Origin: JAVVTQ01 sp036653595 | GTDB lineage: Bacteria; Bacillota; Clostridia; Oscillospirales; Ruminococcaceae | Direction of reading: 5' to 3' | DNA length: 64,000 nucleotides | Assembly (NCBI GenBank): GCA_036653595.1 | Contig: JAVVTQ010000005.1 | Span: 1 to 64,000 of the forward strand | Shown: in pieces, positions 54,116-62,073 of the stretch | Numbering within the stretch: position 1 is the first letter of the stretch | Layout: the number at the start of each line of letters is the position of its first letter | The notes under the pieces: model-generated | Told to the model about the DNA's origin: nothing | Seen by the model: the letters and a program-made list of their open reading frames with translations, nothing else | Databases searched by the model: none | Made by a program: the position numbers and the translations under genes

Positions 54116-54228
54116 GCTTGCATTATTCCTTCGGGCAACCGGTGGGGTTAGTGTTTATACATTAAGCTGACAGTCCTCTGCTTTTACAAGCATGAATGTC
54201 TGATTTTCAAATTGGAGGAAAACAAAAA
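54116..54228 (+). promoter_or_regulatory. Candidate L19 leader RNA
   Basis: The region from the expected start point to rplS is about 113 bases. It holds two small hairpins near 54128-54150 and a two-part helix at 54169-54200: GACA/TGTC outside and GCTT/AAGC inside, with an asymmetric internal loop. The Rfam L19 leader of Firmicutes is a short hairpin with an internal loop just before rplS; this one has the same general form and ends about 13 bases before GGAGG. I could not test a covariance model. Confidence 0.45.
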
Positions 54229-54576
54229 ATGGATGCAATCAAGTTGATGACTCAGGGCATGATACGCCAGGAGAAGCACAAGTTCGACGTTGGCGACACC
54301 GTCAAGGTTCACGTCAGAATCAAAGAGGGCGAGCGTCAGAGAATACAGATTTTCGAGGGCACGGTAATCGCAAAACAGCACGGTGGAATCAGTGAAACAT
54401 TCACAGTTCGCCGCACATCATACGGTGTTGGCGTGGAGCGCGTTTTCCCGGTCAATTCTCCGAATGTGGAGAAGGTTGAGGTTGTGCGCCACGGTAAGAT
54501 TCGCAGAGCCAAGCTATATTATCTCAGAGATCGCGTGGGCAAATCCGCAAAGGTCAAAGAGAGAATCGTCAAATAG
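54229..54576 (+). CDS. rplS: 50S ribosomal protein L19
   Basis: The product is 115 residues from the ATG at 54229, with GGAGG ten bases upstream; the frame extends 33 bases back without a site. The core has FDVGDTVKVHVRIKEG, the RIQIFEGTVIAK strand and RRTSYGVGVERVFP. L19 sits at the interface with the 30S subunit. rplS stands alone here, without the rpsP-rimM-trmD genes that go with it in many bacteria, which fits the presence of its own promoter and leader. Confidence 0.97.
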   Translation: MDAIKLMTQGMIRQEKHKFDVGDTVKVHVRIKEGERQRIQIFEGTVIAKQHGGISETFTVRRTSYGVGVERVFPVNSPNVEKVEVVRHGKIRRAKLYYLRDRVGKSAKVKERIVK

Positions 54577-54581
54577 CATCG

Positions 54582-54611
54582 AAAAAAGGGACAATTGCTT
54601 GTCCCTTTTTT
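54582..54611 (+). terminator. Intrinsic terminator after rplS
   Basis: AAAAAAGGGACAA and TTGTCCCTTTTTT form a 13-base stem around a four-base loop. The end of the stem overlaps the -35 of the lepB promoter. Confidence 0.9.
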
Positions 54612-54627
54612 GCATATGTAATATAAT
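54599..54627 (+). promoter_or_regulatory. Promoter of lepB-ylqF-rnhB-yraN
   Basis: TTGTCC, a 17-base spacer and TATAAT. The -35 element is part of the rplS terminator stem. The lepB start lies 19 bases after the -10. Confidence 0.6.
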
Positions 54628-54645
54628 TGCAGATGGGGTGATAAA

Positions 54646-55167
54646 ATGATGAAGCGCAGAAATGCAGTAAAAGCCTTCTACGACTGGGTCGACGCATTTT
54701 TAGTCGCGCTGTGCCTTGTGGTAGCGGTGTTCACGTTCATAATAAAATCTTATATAATTGACGGCAGCTCTATGGCTCCGACCTATAACACCAACGACCA
54801 TGTTATCGCATTGAGCCTTTTTTACACTCCGAAGCAAGGAGACGTGGTTATTATAGACAAGAACAACGGATCAAACCTTCCGCTGATAAAGAGAGTTGTC
54901 GCCACAGAATTCCAAACTGTAAATATAAACAGGGTAACAGGTGAGGTCACGGTGGATGAAATACCGTTTGACGCGCCGATTCCCGCATCGGTAGACAACG
55001 TTGAGGGCGACCTCAACTATCCCGTTGTTGTGCCGCAAAACTGTGTTTTTGTAATGGGCGACAACCGCGGCGTATCAAATGACAGCAGATATTCTTCCGT
55101 TGGCTTTATAAACGAAATGAGCATTGTGGGAAAAGCCGTCTTTAAATTCAAGCTTGGAGGAAAATGA
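54646..55167 (+). CDS. lepB: Signal peptidase I
   Basis: The 173-residue protein has one N-terminal membrane helix (about 14-35), the catalytic Ser42 in GSSMAPTY, the general base Lys82 in LIKRVVA, and the GDNRGVSNDSR block typical of Gram-positive SipS-type enzymes. It removes signal peptides from exported proteins. GGGGTG precedes the ATG; a second ATG three bases later is possible. The stop overlaps the ylqF start. lepB-ylqF-rnhB-yraN is a conserved Firmicute run. Confidence 0.96.
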   Translation: MMKRRNAVKAFYDWVDAFLVALCLVVAVFTFIIKSYIIDGSSMAPTYNTNDHVIALSLFYTPKQGDVVIIDKNNGSNLPLIKRVVATEFQTVNINRVTGEVTVDEIPFDAPIPASVDNVEGDLNYPVVVPQNCVFVMGDNRGVSNDSRYSSVGFINEMSIVGKAVFKFKLGGK

Positions 55168-56045
55168 TGGCCGACAGCAGCTTTAAGGCAATTAACTGGT
55201 ACCCGGGACACATGGCAAAGACCATGCGCCTGATAGACAGCAGCATCAAAAATATTGATGTTGTAATAGAAATACTCGACGCGCGTATACCCTTTTCGAG
55301 CAAGAATCCAATGCTTGCCAAAATTGCAGAGTCAAAGCCGCGTCTGCTTGTTTTAAACAAGTCTGATTTAGCCGACAAATCGGTCACAAGCAGCTGGGTT
55401 GCAGTGTACAAGCGCGGCGGCTATGACGTAATCGAGATATCGGCAAAGGACAAAAAAGCTGCGGACAGCGTTGTGGAAGCCGCCAAAAGCTGCTTTGCCA
55501 AAAACATGTCCGCGTTTTCACAAAAGACCGCCGAGCGCGCAAAACCAAGAGCTATGGTGGTCGGAATCCCAAACGTGGGGAAGTCAACATTGATAAACAG
55601 CATTTCAAATTCCTCAAAGGCAAAGGTGGAGGACCGACCGGGAGTGACGCGCGGTCCGCAGTGGATTTCATTAAAAGAAATCGAGCTTCTTGACATGCCG
55701 GGTGTGCTGTGGAAAAAGCTTGAAAACCAAGACGGCGCGCTTAAGCTTGCTTTTACCGGTGCAATCAAGGACGACATACTCGACAAAACAGATCTCGCGA
55801 GCTGGCTTTTGGAATACATCAGAAAGGTGTATCCGCAAAGACTTTGCGAGCGCTTTAAGATAGACTGTGACATTTCCGACATTCCCAGATTTGAACTTCT
55901 CGAGTTGGTGGCGAGAAACCGCGGGATGCTGCTGAGAAAGGGCGAGTGCGACATGGAGCGCGCAGCGGCCTGCGTGCTGGACGAGGTTCGGGGAAATAAG
56001 CTCGGACTGATTTCATACGAGGAGCCGTCCGATTATGGTCTATGA
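55164..56045 (+). CDS. ylqF: Ribosome biogenesis GTPase YlqF/RbgA
   Basis: The 293-residue protein has circularly permuted GTPase motifs: G4 NKSDLAD (about 75-81) comes before G1 GIPNVGKST (about 133-141), then DMPGVLW. A C-terminal helical domain follows. RbgA helps late 50S assembly, where L16 and other proteins join. GGAGG precedes the ATG, which overlaps the lepB stop by four bases. Its end overlaps rnhB by 11 bases. Confidence 0.95.
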   Translation: MMADSSFKAINWYPGHMAKTMRLIDSSIKNIDVVIEILDARIPFSSKNPMLAKIAESKPRLLVLNKSDLADKSVTSSWVAVYKRGGYDVIEISAKDKKAADSVVEAAKSCFAKNMSAFSQKTAERAKPRAMVVGIPNVGKSTLINSISNSSKAKVEDRPGVTRGPQWISLKEIELLDMPGVLWKKLENQDGALKLAFTGAIKDDILDKTDLASWLLEYIRKVYPQRLCERFKIDCDISDIPRFELLELVARNRGMLLRKGECDMERAAACVLDEVRGNKLGLISYEEPSDYGL

Positions 56046-56649
56046 TGGCCTGTATGACTTTGATGATGCCATCAGGGCAGAACTGGGAGGCGCGGCATTT
56101 TGCGGCGTCGATGAAGCGGGAAGAGGGCCTTTGGCAGGACCTGTGTGCTGCGCCGCCGTCATATTGCGCGACAAGAGCAGGTTCGAATGGCTTAATGACA
56201 GCAAAAAAACATCCGCACTTCGCCGAGAAAAGCTATATGACGAGATAATTGCAGACTGCATCGCCTTTGAAATAGCTTTTGTGGACAATGAAACGATTGA
56301 CAGACTCAACATCTTGCAGGCTACACTGCTCGGAATGTCAGATGCAATAGCAAAGCTCAGGCCGGCGCCGCGGCTTGCCTTGATTGACGGCAACAAAACG
56401 CCGCAAAGCGAAATTGAATGCCGCTTTGTCATCAAGGGCGATGCAAAATCGGCTTCGATTGCTGCGGCTTCGGTACTCGCAAAGGTTGCGCGTGACAGGT
56501 TCATGACAAAGCTCTCACTGAAGTATCCGATGTTTGGCTTTGAAAAGCACAAAGGATATCCGACAAAGGACCATTACCGCGCAATAAAAGAATATGGAAT
56601 CACACCATACCACAGAAAGAGCTTTCTTCGGGGCATTTATAATGAATAG
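56035..56649 (+). CDS. rnhB: Ribonuclease HII
   Basis: The 204-residue protein has the active-site start GVDEAGRGPLAGPV with Asp26 and Glu27. The middle Asp is in LIDGNKTP, near residue 119, and the last in AKVARDRFM near residue 158. It removes RNA primers and single ribonucleotides from DNA. GAGGAG precedes the ATG inside ylqF. The last eight bases overlap yraN. Confidence 0.96.
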   Translation: MVYDGLYDFDDAIRAELGGAAFCGVDEAGRGPLAGPVCCAAVILRDKSRFEWLNDSKKTSALRREKLYDEIIADCIAFEIAFVDNETIDRLNILQATLLGMSDAIAKLRPAPRLALIDGNKTPQSEIECRFVIKGDAKSASIAAASVLAKVARDRFMTKLSLKYPMFGFEKHKGYPTKDHYRAIKEYGITPYHRKSFLRGIYNE

Positions 56650-56995
56650 AGGAAATACCGGCGCAATGGGCGAGCAGCAAGCGGCGAGTAATCTCGAGGA
56701 CTGCGGATATAAGATTATTGCGCGAAATTATTCATGTCGATTCGGAGAAATTGATATAATTGCCCAAAAAGGCGGATATTTAGTTTTTTGCGAGGTCAAA
56801 ACCAGGGGCACAAACCCCCTTGTGGCAGCGCGAGAAAGCGTAGACGTGAGAAAACAAAAAAGACTCAAGCTCGCAGCACAGGACTATCTCGCAAATAACC
56901 AAACTGACCTTCAACCGCGGTTCGATTATATTGAGGTAACGGCTTTTAGCGGCAAATTTTCGGTTGTCAATCATATAGAAAATGCTTTTTGGTGA
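56642..56995 (+). CDS. yraN: YraN family endonuclease-like protein (UPF0102)
   Basis: The product is 117 residues from the ATG at 56642, with GGGG upstream inside rnhB. The restriction-endonuclease-like fold shows GEIDIIAQKGGYLVFCEVKTR, with the acidic Asp and the Glu-x-Lys pair of the nuclease signature. The family's substrate is unknown; it is a Holliday-junction-resolvase relative by fold. The gene follows rnhB in most Firmicutes. Confidence 0.92.
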   Translation: MNRGNTGAMGEQQAASNLEDCGYKIIARNYSCRFGEIDIIAQKGGYLVFCEVKTRGTNPLVAARESVDVRKQKRLKLAAQDYLANNQTDLQPRFDYIEVTAFSGKFSVVNHIENAFW

Positions 56996-56999
56996 TGCA

Positions 57000-57917
57000 A
57001 TGGAATATTTTGACTTGCACTGTGACACGGCTACAGCTGCATATGACAGGGGTCTGCATCTCGACGATGAGAGGCTGATGAGTTCAACGGCAAAAAAACC
57101 GGAAGAGATGAACCATTGTCAGGCATATGCGATATTTATTCCCGATGAGCTTCGCGGTGAGCAGGCCTGCGAATATTACAGAAAAAATATCGACTATTTC
57201 AAGCTTGAGGCGGAGCGCTTTTCCGACAAGCTCGCGGTATGCCGCGGCATCGGGGACATCGACTGCGCTTTTGCGGAGAACAAAACCGCAGCTGTGCTTG
57301 CAGTGGAGGGCGGTGCGGCAATCGGGGGAAGCTGTGGAGAAATCTATAAAATGGCTGAGGACGGGGTGAAATTTTTCACTCTGACGTGGAACGGTGAAAA
57401 CGAGATAGGCCATGGCTGTGCGTCGACGGGCGGACTAAAGCGCTTTGGCAGAGATGCTGTCAGCGCGCTTGTCGAGTGCGGAATAACCGTTGACATTTCA
57501 CACCTTTCCGACGAGGGAGTCTATGATGTTTTGTCGCTCACAGACAGACCGGTTGTGGCGACACACTCAAATTTGCGAAGTGTGTGTGCCCACAGGCGAA
57601 ATCTGACAGAGGAAATGTTCTGTGAGCTTATTTCAAGAAACGGACTTGTGGGACTTAACCTTTTTACAAAGTTTATATCCGACGATGAGGCTGACGAATG
57701 CTCATTTCTAAGACACATATACAGAATGTTGGAGCTTGGCGGGGAGAATATCATGGCTATGGGCAGCGATTTTGACGGTGCCGCTATGCCGAAGTTTTGC
57801 AGTGATTTGCGCGACATCGACAGGCTGTATGAGCTTGTTGAAGTGAATTTTGACCAAATTGTGGCGCGGAAAATATTTTCGCTCAACGCGAGAAAGTTTA
57901 TGAAAATCAATTTCTGA
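57000..57917 (+). CDS. Membrane dipeptidase (peptidase M19)
   Basis: The product is 305 residues from the ATG at 57000, with GGTGA five bases upstream; the frame extends 18 bases further back. Zinc-ligand motifs are DLHCDTATAAY near the start, the bridging Glu in LAVEGGAA and the two histidine regions DISHLSDEGVYD and VATHSNLRSVCAHRRN. MGSDFDG closes the site. M19 enzymes hydrolyse dipeptides of mixed chirality. It lies four bases after yraN, so probably on the same transcript. Confidence 0.92.
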   Translation: MEYFDLHCDTATAAYDRGLHLDDERLMSSTAKKPEEMNHCQAYAIFIPDELRGEQACEYYRKNIDYFKLEAERFSDKLAVCRGIGDIDCAFAENKTAAVLAVEGGAAIGGSCGEIYKMAEDGVKFFTLTWNGENEIGHGCASTGGLKRFGRDAVSALVECGITVDISHLSDEGVYDVLSLTDRPVVATHSNLRSVCAHRRNLTEEMFCELISRNGLVGLNLFTKFISDDEADECSFLRHIYRMLELGGENIMAMGSDFDGAAMPKFCSDLRDIDRLYELVEVNFDQIVARKIFSLNARKFMKINF

Positions 57918-57932
57918 TACGGGGAGATTACG

Positions 57933-58622
57933 ATGTCTATTTTCACAATCGGGGATCTGCACCTGTCACTCGACGCCGACAAGTCGATGGAGCTTTTTTC
58001 CGGCTGGGAGGATTACATTTGCAGGCTTCATGACAACTGGAATCAAACCGTAAAAGAAGGCGACACGGTCGTCGTGGCAGGCGACATATCCTGGTCGATG
58101 GATTTAAAGGGCGCAGAGAAGGACTTTGACTTTCTCAATTCGCTCAACGGACAAAAAATCCTGCTCAAGGGCAACCATGACTACTGGTGGCAGACAAGAA
58201 AAAAATTGGACGAGTGGGTTAAGGCGAATTCCTTTGACACAATAAGCTTTATGTTCAACGATGCACACAGCGCGGAGGGCACGGCACTGTGCGGAACCCG
58301 AGGCTGGTTTTTTGAGGAAAGCAGCGACGGCGATTCGCTCGTTTATTCGCGCGAGATAGGCAGGCTCAGAACCTCAGTCAAAGCGGCTCTCGACCTGGGC
58401 TGCGGCGAAACGATAGCCTTTTTGCACTATCCGCCGATATACGGGCGCTTTTGCGCAGAGGAAATTGTAGGAATACTAAAGGAAGCAAATATCAAAAAGT
58501 GCTTCTATGGCCACATACACAGCACAGGTGCGGCGAATGCGGTAAACAGGGAGATAGACGGGGTCTTTTACAGGCTTATTTCTGCGGATTACCTTGGCTT
58601 TCGCCCGTACAAAGTGAAATAA
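57933..58622 (+). CDS. Metallophosphoesterase
   Basis: The 229-residue protein has the calcineurin-like metal motifs in order: GDLHLS (7-12), GDISWSMD (about 50-57), GNHDYWW (about 75-81) and GHIHSTG (about 191-197). It binds two metals and cleaves phosphate esters of unknown identity. It has no membrane segment, so it acts in the cytoplasm. It lies 15 bases after the dipeptidase gene. Confidence 0.88.
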   Translation: MSIFTIGDLHLSLDADKSMELFSGWEDYICRLHDNWNQTVKEGDTVVVAGDISWSMDLKGAEKDFDFLNSLNGQKILLKGNHDYWWQTRKKLDEWVKANSFDTISFMFNDAHSAEGTALCGTRGWFFEESSDGDSLVYSREIGRLRTSVKAALDLGCGETIAFLHYPPIYGRFCAEEIVGILKEANIKKCFYGHIHSTGAANAVNREIDGVFYRLISADYLGFRPYKVK

Positions 58623-58637
58623 ATTAACAATTTGATA

Positions 58638-58666
58638 TGGCAAACAAAGACTGTTTGTGATATACT
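58638..58666 (+). promoter_or_regulatory. Promoter of tig
   Basis: TATACT preceded by TGA (extended -10) with a weak -35 TGGCAA at 17 bases. The trigger factor ATG lies about 32 bases downstream with GGAGGG between. Confidence 0.5.
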
Positions 58667-58697
58667 CGTAAAGCATATAATTTTGGAGGGAATGTAA

Positions 58698-60020
58698 ATG
58701 GCACTTATTGAGCACAACAAAATCGAGGACGGAAAATATCTCCTCGTTGCTTCTATCGAAAAGAATGATTTTTTATCCGCAGTTGAGAAAGTATACAGAC
58801 GCGAGAACAAGAAAATCACGATTCCCGGCTTTAGAAAGGGAAAAGCACCGCGAAATATACTTGAAAAAATGTACGGCGAGAGCTTTTTTTATGAAGATGC
58901 TGTGAACGAGCTTCTTCCGGAATGTTTTGAAAAAGCTATTGATGAGACTAAAATCAAATATGTCGGCCGTCCCGAGGTCGATGTCACCGAAGTCGACAAG
59001 GAAAAAGGTGCTACCGTCAAATTTACGGTTACTCTTCGCCCGGAGCTTGCGGTGAAGAAATACAAAGGACTCGCCGCAACAAAGTACATCGACGAAGTTA
59101 AGCCTGAGGATGTCGATGACAGACTCAAGGAGATGCTCGAGGAAAACGTGCGCGTGATCAAAGTTGAGAGTGGCTTGGCTGAAAACGGAGATATAGCCAA
59201 TATTGATTTTGAGGGCTTTGTCGACGATGTCGCTTTCAGCGGTGGCAAAGGCGAGAAATATGACCTCACACTAGGAGGCCATCAGTTTATCGAGGGCTTT
59301 GAGGAGCAGGTTATAGGACACACAATCGGCGATGAATTTGACGTAAACGTCACTTTCCCGGAGGACTACAATGCGAAAGAACTTGCAGGCAAGGTGGCCG
59401 TTTTCAAGACAAAGCTCAATGAGCTGAGCAAAAAGGAATACCTACCGCTTGATGACGATTTTGCTAAGGATGTCAGCGAATTTGACACTCTTGACGAGCT
59501 GAAAAAGGATATTGAAAAAAAGGCGGCGGAAGACCGCGAAGAAAAAGCAAAGGCTCAGTTGGAAAACGACTTGGTAGAGGAGGTTGCAAAGTCTCTTGAG
59601 GGCGACGTGCCTCCCGTTATGATTGAGGACAAGATAGACGACTTGATAAAAGATTTTGACTATCGCCTAAGTTCACAGGGACTTGACATAAACAAATATC
59701 TCAAGTACACCGGCTTCGATATGGAGCACTTCCGCGAGACGTTTAAAGAGCAGGCCGAAAAGCAGGTAAAACAGCGCCTCGCACTCGAAGCTGTCGCTTT
59801 GGCTGAAAAGATTTCAATTGAGGACGGCGAGGTTGACAAGGAATACGACCGCCTTGCCAAGCTTTACACAATGGATATCGAGCAGGTGAAAAATCTTCTC
59901 AGAGCATCTGACCTTGAAGAGGATTTGCTCGCGAACAAGGCTATTGATTTTGTTCTCGAAAACGCAAAAATAAAAGTTGCTCCGACCGCTGAGCGCGAAG
60001 AGAAAAAAGACGCGCAATAG
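58698..60020 (+). CDS. tig: Trigger factor
   Basis: The 440-residue protein has the ribosome-binding loop signature PGFRKGKAPRNILEKMYG (about 44-61) in its N-terminal domain, a FKBP-type prolyl isomerase domain (about 155-245) and a long helical C-terminal chaperone domain. It binds the ribosome at the exit tunnel and protects new chains. It precedes clpP-clpX-lon, the standard protein-quality-control cluster. The C-terminal tail is charged and variable. Confidence 0.97.
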   Translation: MALIEHNKIEDGKYLLVASIEKNDFLSAVEKVYRRENKKITIPGFRKGKAPRNILEKMYGESFFYEDAVNELLPECFEKAIDETKIKYVGRPEVDVTEVDKEKGATVKFTVTLRPELAVKKYKGLAATKYIDEVKPEDVDDRLKEMLEENVRVIKVESGLAENGDIANIDFEGFVDDVAFSGGKGEKYDLTLGGHQFIEGFEEQVIGHTIGDEFDVNVTFPEDYNAKELAGKVAVFKTKLNELSKKEYLPLDDDFAKDVSEFDTLDELKKDIEKKAAEDREEKAKAQLENDLVEEVAKSLEGDVPPVMIEDKIDDLIKDFDYRLSSQGLDINKYLKYTGFDMEHFRETFKEQAEKQVKQRLALEAVALAEKISIEDGEVDKEYDRLAKLYTMDIEQVKNLLRASDLEEDLLANKAIDFVLENAKIKVAPTAEREEKKDAQ

Positions 60021-60030
60021 CATAGACAGT

Positions 60031-60059
60031 ATGACAACTGAATAATCGACCTCTATAAG
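60031..60059 (+). promoter_or_regulatory. Promoter of clpP-clpX
   Basis: ATGACA, a 17-base spacer and TATAAG, each one mismatch from the consensus. It lies in the 75-base gap after tig. No clear CtsR operator was found around it. Confidence 0.6.
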
Positions 60060-60095
60060 GCCTATTATATTATCATTTGAACGGAGGATTATAAA

Positions 60096-60677
60096 ATGAG
60101 CTTAGTACCAATGGTAATTGAACAGACAAATCGCGGCGAGCGGTCCTATGACATATTTTCGAGACTTCTCAATGACAGAATTGTCATGCTTTCGGAGGAA
60201 GTGAACGACGTAACGGCCAGCCTTATTGTGGCACAGCTTCTGTACCTTGAGGGGCAAGACCCGACGAAGGACATAAGCTTGTATATCAACAGTCCCGGAG
60301 GATCCATAACGGCCGGCATGGCAATATACGACACGATGAACTACATCAAGTGCGATGTTTCAACGATATGTGTCGGAATGGCCGCGTCTATGGCGGCGTT
60401 TCTGCTGGCAGCCGGTGCAAAGGGAAAGCGACAGGCGCTGCCCAACAGTGAAATTGTGATTCACCAGCCCTTGGGAGGCATACAGGGACAGGCATCTGAC
60501 ATGAAAATTCACACAGACAGAATCCTGCGCATAAAAGCCAAGCTCAACGGACTGCTCTCCGAATTTACAGGCCAGCCCATTGAGGTTATAGAGCGCGATA
60601 CCGAGCGCGACAATTTCCTTGAGGCCGACGAAGCTGCAGCATACGGACTTGTCGACAAGGTCATAACAAAACGCTGA
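60096..60677 (+). CDS. clpP: ATP-dependent Clp protease proteolytic subunit
   Basis: The 193-residue protein has the catalytic Ser98 in GMAASMAAFL, His123 in EIVIHQPLGG and the downstream Asp. The N-terminal extension MSLVPMVIEQ is typical. ClpP forms a double-heptamer chamber and works with ClpX from the next gene. CGGAGG precedes the ATG. clpX starts 13 bases after the stop. Confidence 0.98.
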   Translation: MSLVPMVIEQTNRGERSYDIFSRLLNDRIVMLSEEVNDVTASLIVAQLLYLEGQDPTKDISLYINSPGGSITAGMAIYDTMNYIKCDVSTICVGMAASMAAFLLAAGAKGKRQALPNSEIVIHQPLGGIQGQASDMKIHTDRILRIKAKLNGLLSEFTGQPIEVIERDTERDNFLEADEAAAYGLVDKVITKR

Positions 60678-60690
60678 AGACGGAGATTTT

Positions 60691-61938
60691 ATGGGGAACA
60701 ATAAAAAGGTGATGCGCTGTGCGTTCTGCGGAAAAACGCAGGATGAAGTTGAGAGAATGCTAGTTGGTCCGAACACTTATATTTGCAACGAATGCGTGAG
60801 CCTTTGTTATTCTCTTCTGGAACAGGATGGAATCATCGATACTCACAATGACCAGCATCCAAATATAAAACGTACTCGCACGCGCGAAGAAGCTCTCCTA
60901 AAACCGCGTCAGATAAAAGAGATTCTCGACTCCTATGTAATCGGACAGGAGGACGCAAAGGTTGTTCTCGCGGTTTCCGTTTACAATCACTACAAGAGAA
61001 TTGCAAACAACGAATCCAGCGACATTGAACTTCAAAAGAGCAACATTTTGCTGCTTGGCCCATCTGGTGTCGGTAAAACATATCTTGCGCAGACACTTGC
61101 CAAAACTCTTGACGTCCCTTTTGCAATTGCCGATGCAACGACATTGACAGAGGCCGGATATGTTGGAGAGGATGTCGAAAATATCCTTCTTAAGCTAATC
61201 CAGGCTGCCGATTTTGACATTGCACGCGCAGAAAAAGGAATAATTTATATCGACGAGCTTGACAAAATCACCCGCAAGAGTGAAAATCCGTCGATAACGC
61301 GCGATGTCGGCGGTGAGGGTGTACAGCAGGCGCTTCTTAAAATTCTGGAGGGCACGGTGTCAAATGTGCCACCCGGTGGCGGAAGAAAGCACCCGCAGCA
61401 GCAGTTTATACAGATTGACACAAAGAATATTCTTTTTATCTGCGGCGGTGCTTTTGACGGCATCGACAAGATTATTGAGACACGTGTCGGTAATTCATCG
61501 CTGGGATTCGGCGCGACAATCAAGGATGAGAGCTTTGATGCGAAGGGCGACTTGGTAAAGCAGGTCACGGCGCATGATGTGGTCAAGTATGGCCTCATAC
61601 CGGAGCTTATAGGGAGAATACCCGTCATAACGGTACTCGACAACCTAAATGAAGACATGCTTATCAGAATTCTCAAGGAACCGAAAAACTCGCTCATCAA
61701 ACAGTATCAGCGAATCATGGCTATGGATAAAATCGAGCTTGATTTTACAGAGGACTCACTGCGCGAGATTGCCAAAAAGGCAATTGAAAGAAAGAGCGGC
61801 GCGCGAGGACTTCGCTCCATCATGGAAACGATGCTGATTCCGATTATGTACGACGTGTCCTCCCGCCGAGATGTAGCAAAAATAACAGTTGACTTAAACT
61901 GCGTGCAGACGGGTGTGCCAAAGCTCACATTGTTTTAA
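60691..61938 (+). CDS. clpX: ATP-dependent Clp protease ATP-binding subunit ClpX
   Basis: The 415-residue protein has a C4 zinc finger (Cys10, 13, 32, 35), Walker A GPSGVGKT near residues 119-126, Walker B IIYIDELDKI and the ClpP-binding loop VGNSSLGFGA. It unfolds tagged proteins and passes them to ClpP. It is followed by a hairpin and the lon promoter. Confidence 0.98.
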   Translation: MGNNKKVMRCAFCGKTQDEVERMLVGPNTYICNECVSLCYSLLEQDGIIDTHNDQHPNIKRTRTREEALLKPRQIKEILDSYVIGQEDAKVVLAVSVYNHYKRIANNESSDIELQKSNILLLGPSGVGKTYLAQTLAKTLDVPFAIADATTLTEAGYVGEDVENILLKLIQAADFDIARAEKGIIYIDELDKITRKSENPSITRDVGGEGVQQALLKILEGTVSNVPPGGGRKHPQQQFIQIDTKNILFICGGAFDGIDKIIETRVGNSSLGFGATIKDESFDAKGDLVKQVTAHDVVKYGLIPELIGRIPVITVLDNLNEDMLIRILKEPKNSLIKQYQRIMAMDKIELDFTEDSLREIAKKAIERKSGARGLRSIMETMLIPIMYDVSSRRDVAKITVDLNCVQTGVPKLTLF

Positions 61939-61942
61939 ATCG

Positions 61943-61968
61943 TGAGGAGCGCTGAGAGGCGTTCCTCA
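61943..61968 (+). terminator. Terminator-like hairpin after clpX
   Basis: TGAGGAGCGC and GCGTTCCTCA form a ten-base stem with one G-T pair around a six-base loop. Only a short T stretch follows, and the lon promoter starts two bases later. Confidence 0.6.
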
Positions 61969-61969
61969 T

Positions 61970-61998
61970 TTGCATTATCTGCACTTATACTTTATAAT
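61970..61998 (+). promoter_or_regulatory. Promoter of lon
   Basis: TTGCAT, a 17-base spacer and a consensus TATAAT. It begins directly after the clpX hairpin and leaves a leader of about 70 bases before the lon ATG. Confidence 0.7.
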
Positions 61999-62073
61999 AC
62001 AAAATATGTTTTTGCTTAACATTGAGGAAATATAAATATACTATAATTAAACAAAACATACGCGAGGAAACCT

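Noticed and set aside
60020..60096. CtsR operator before clpP
   Set aside because: No tandem heptad repeat of the GGTCAAA type was found in the gap.
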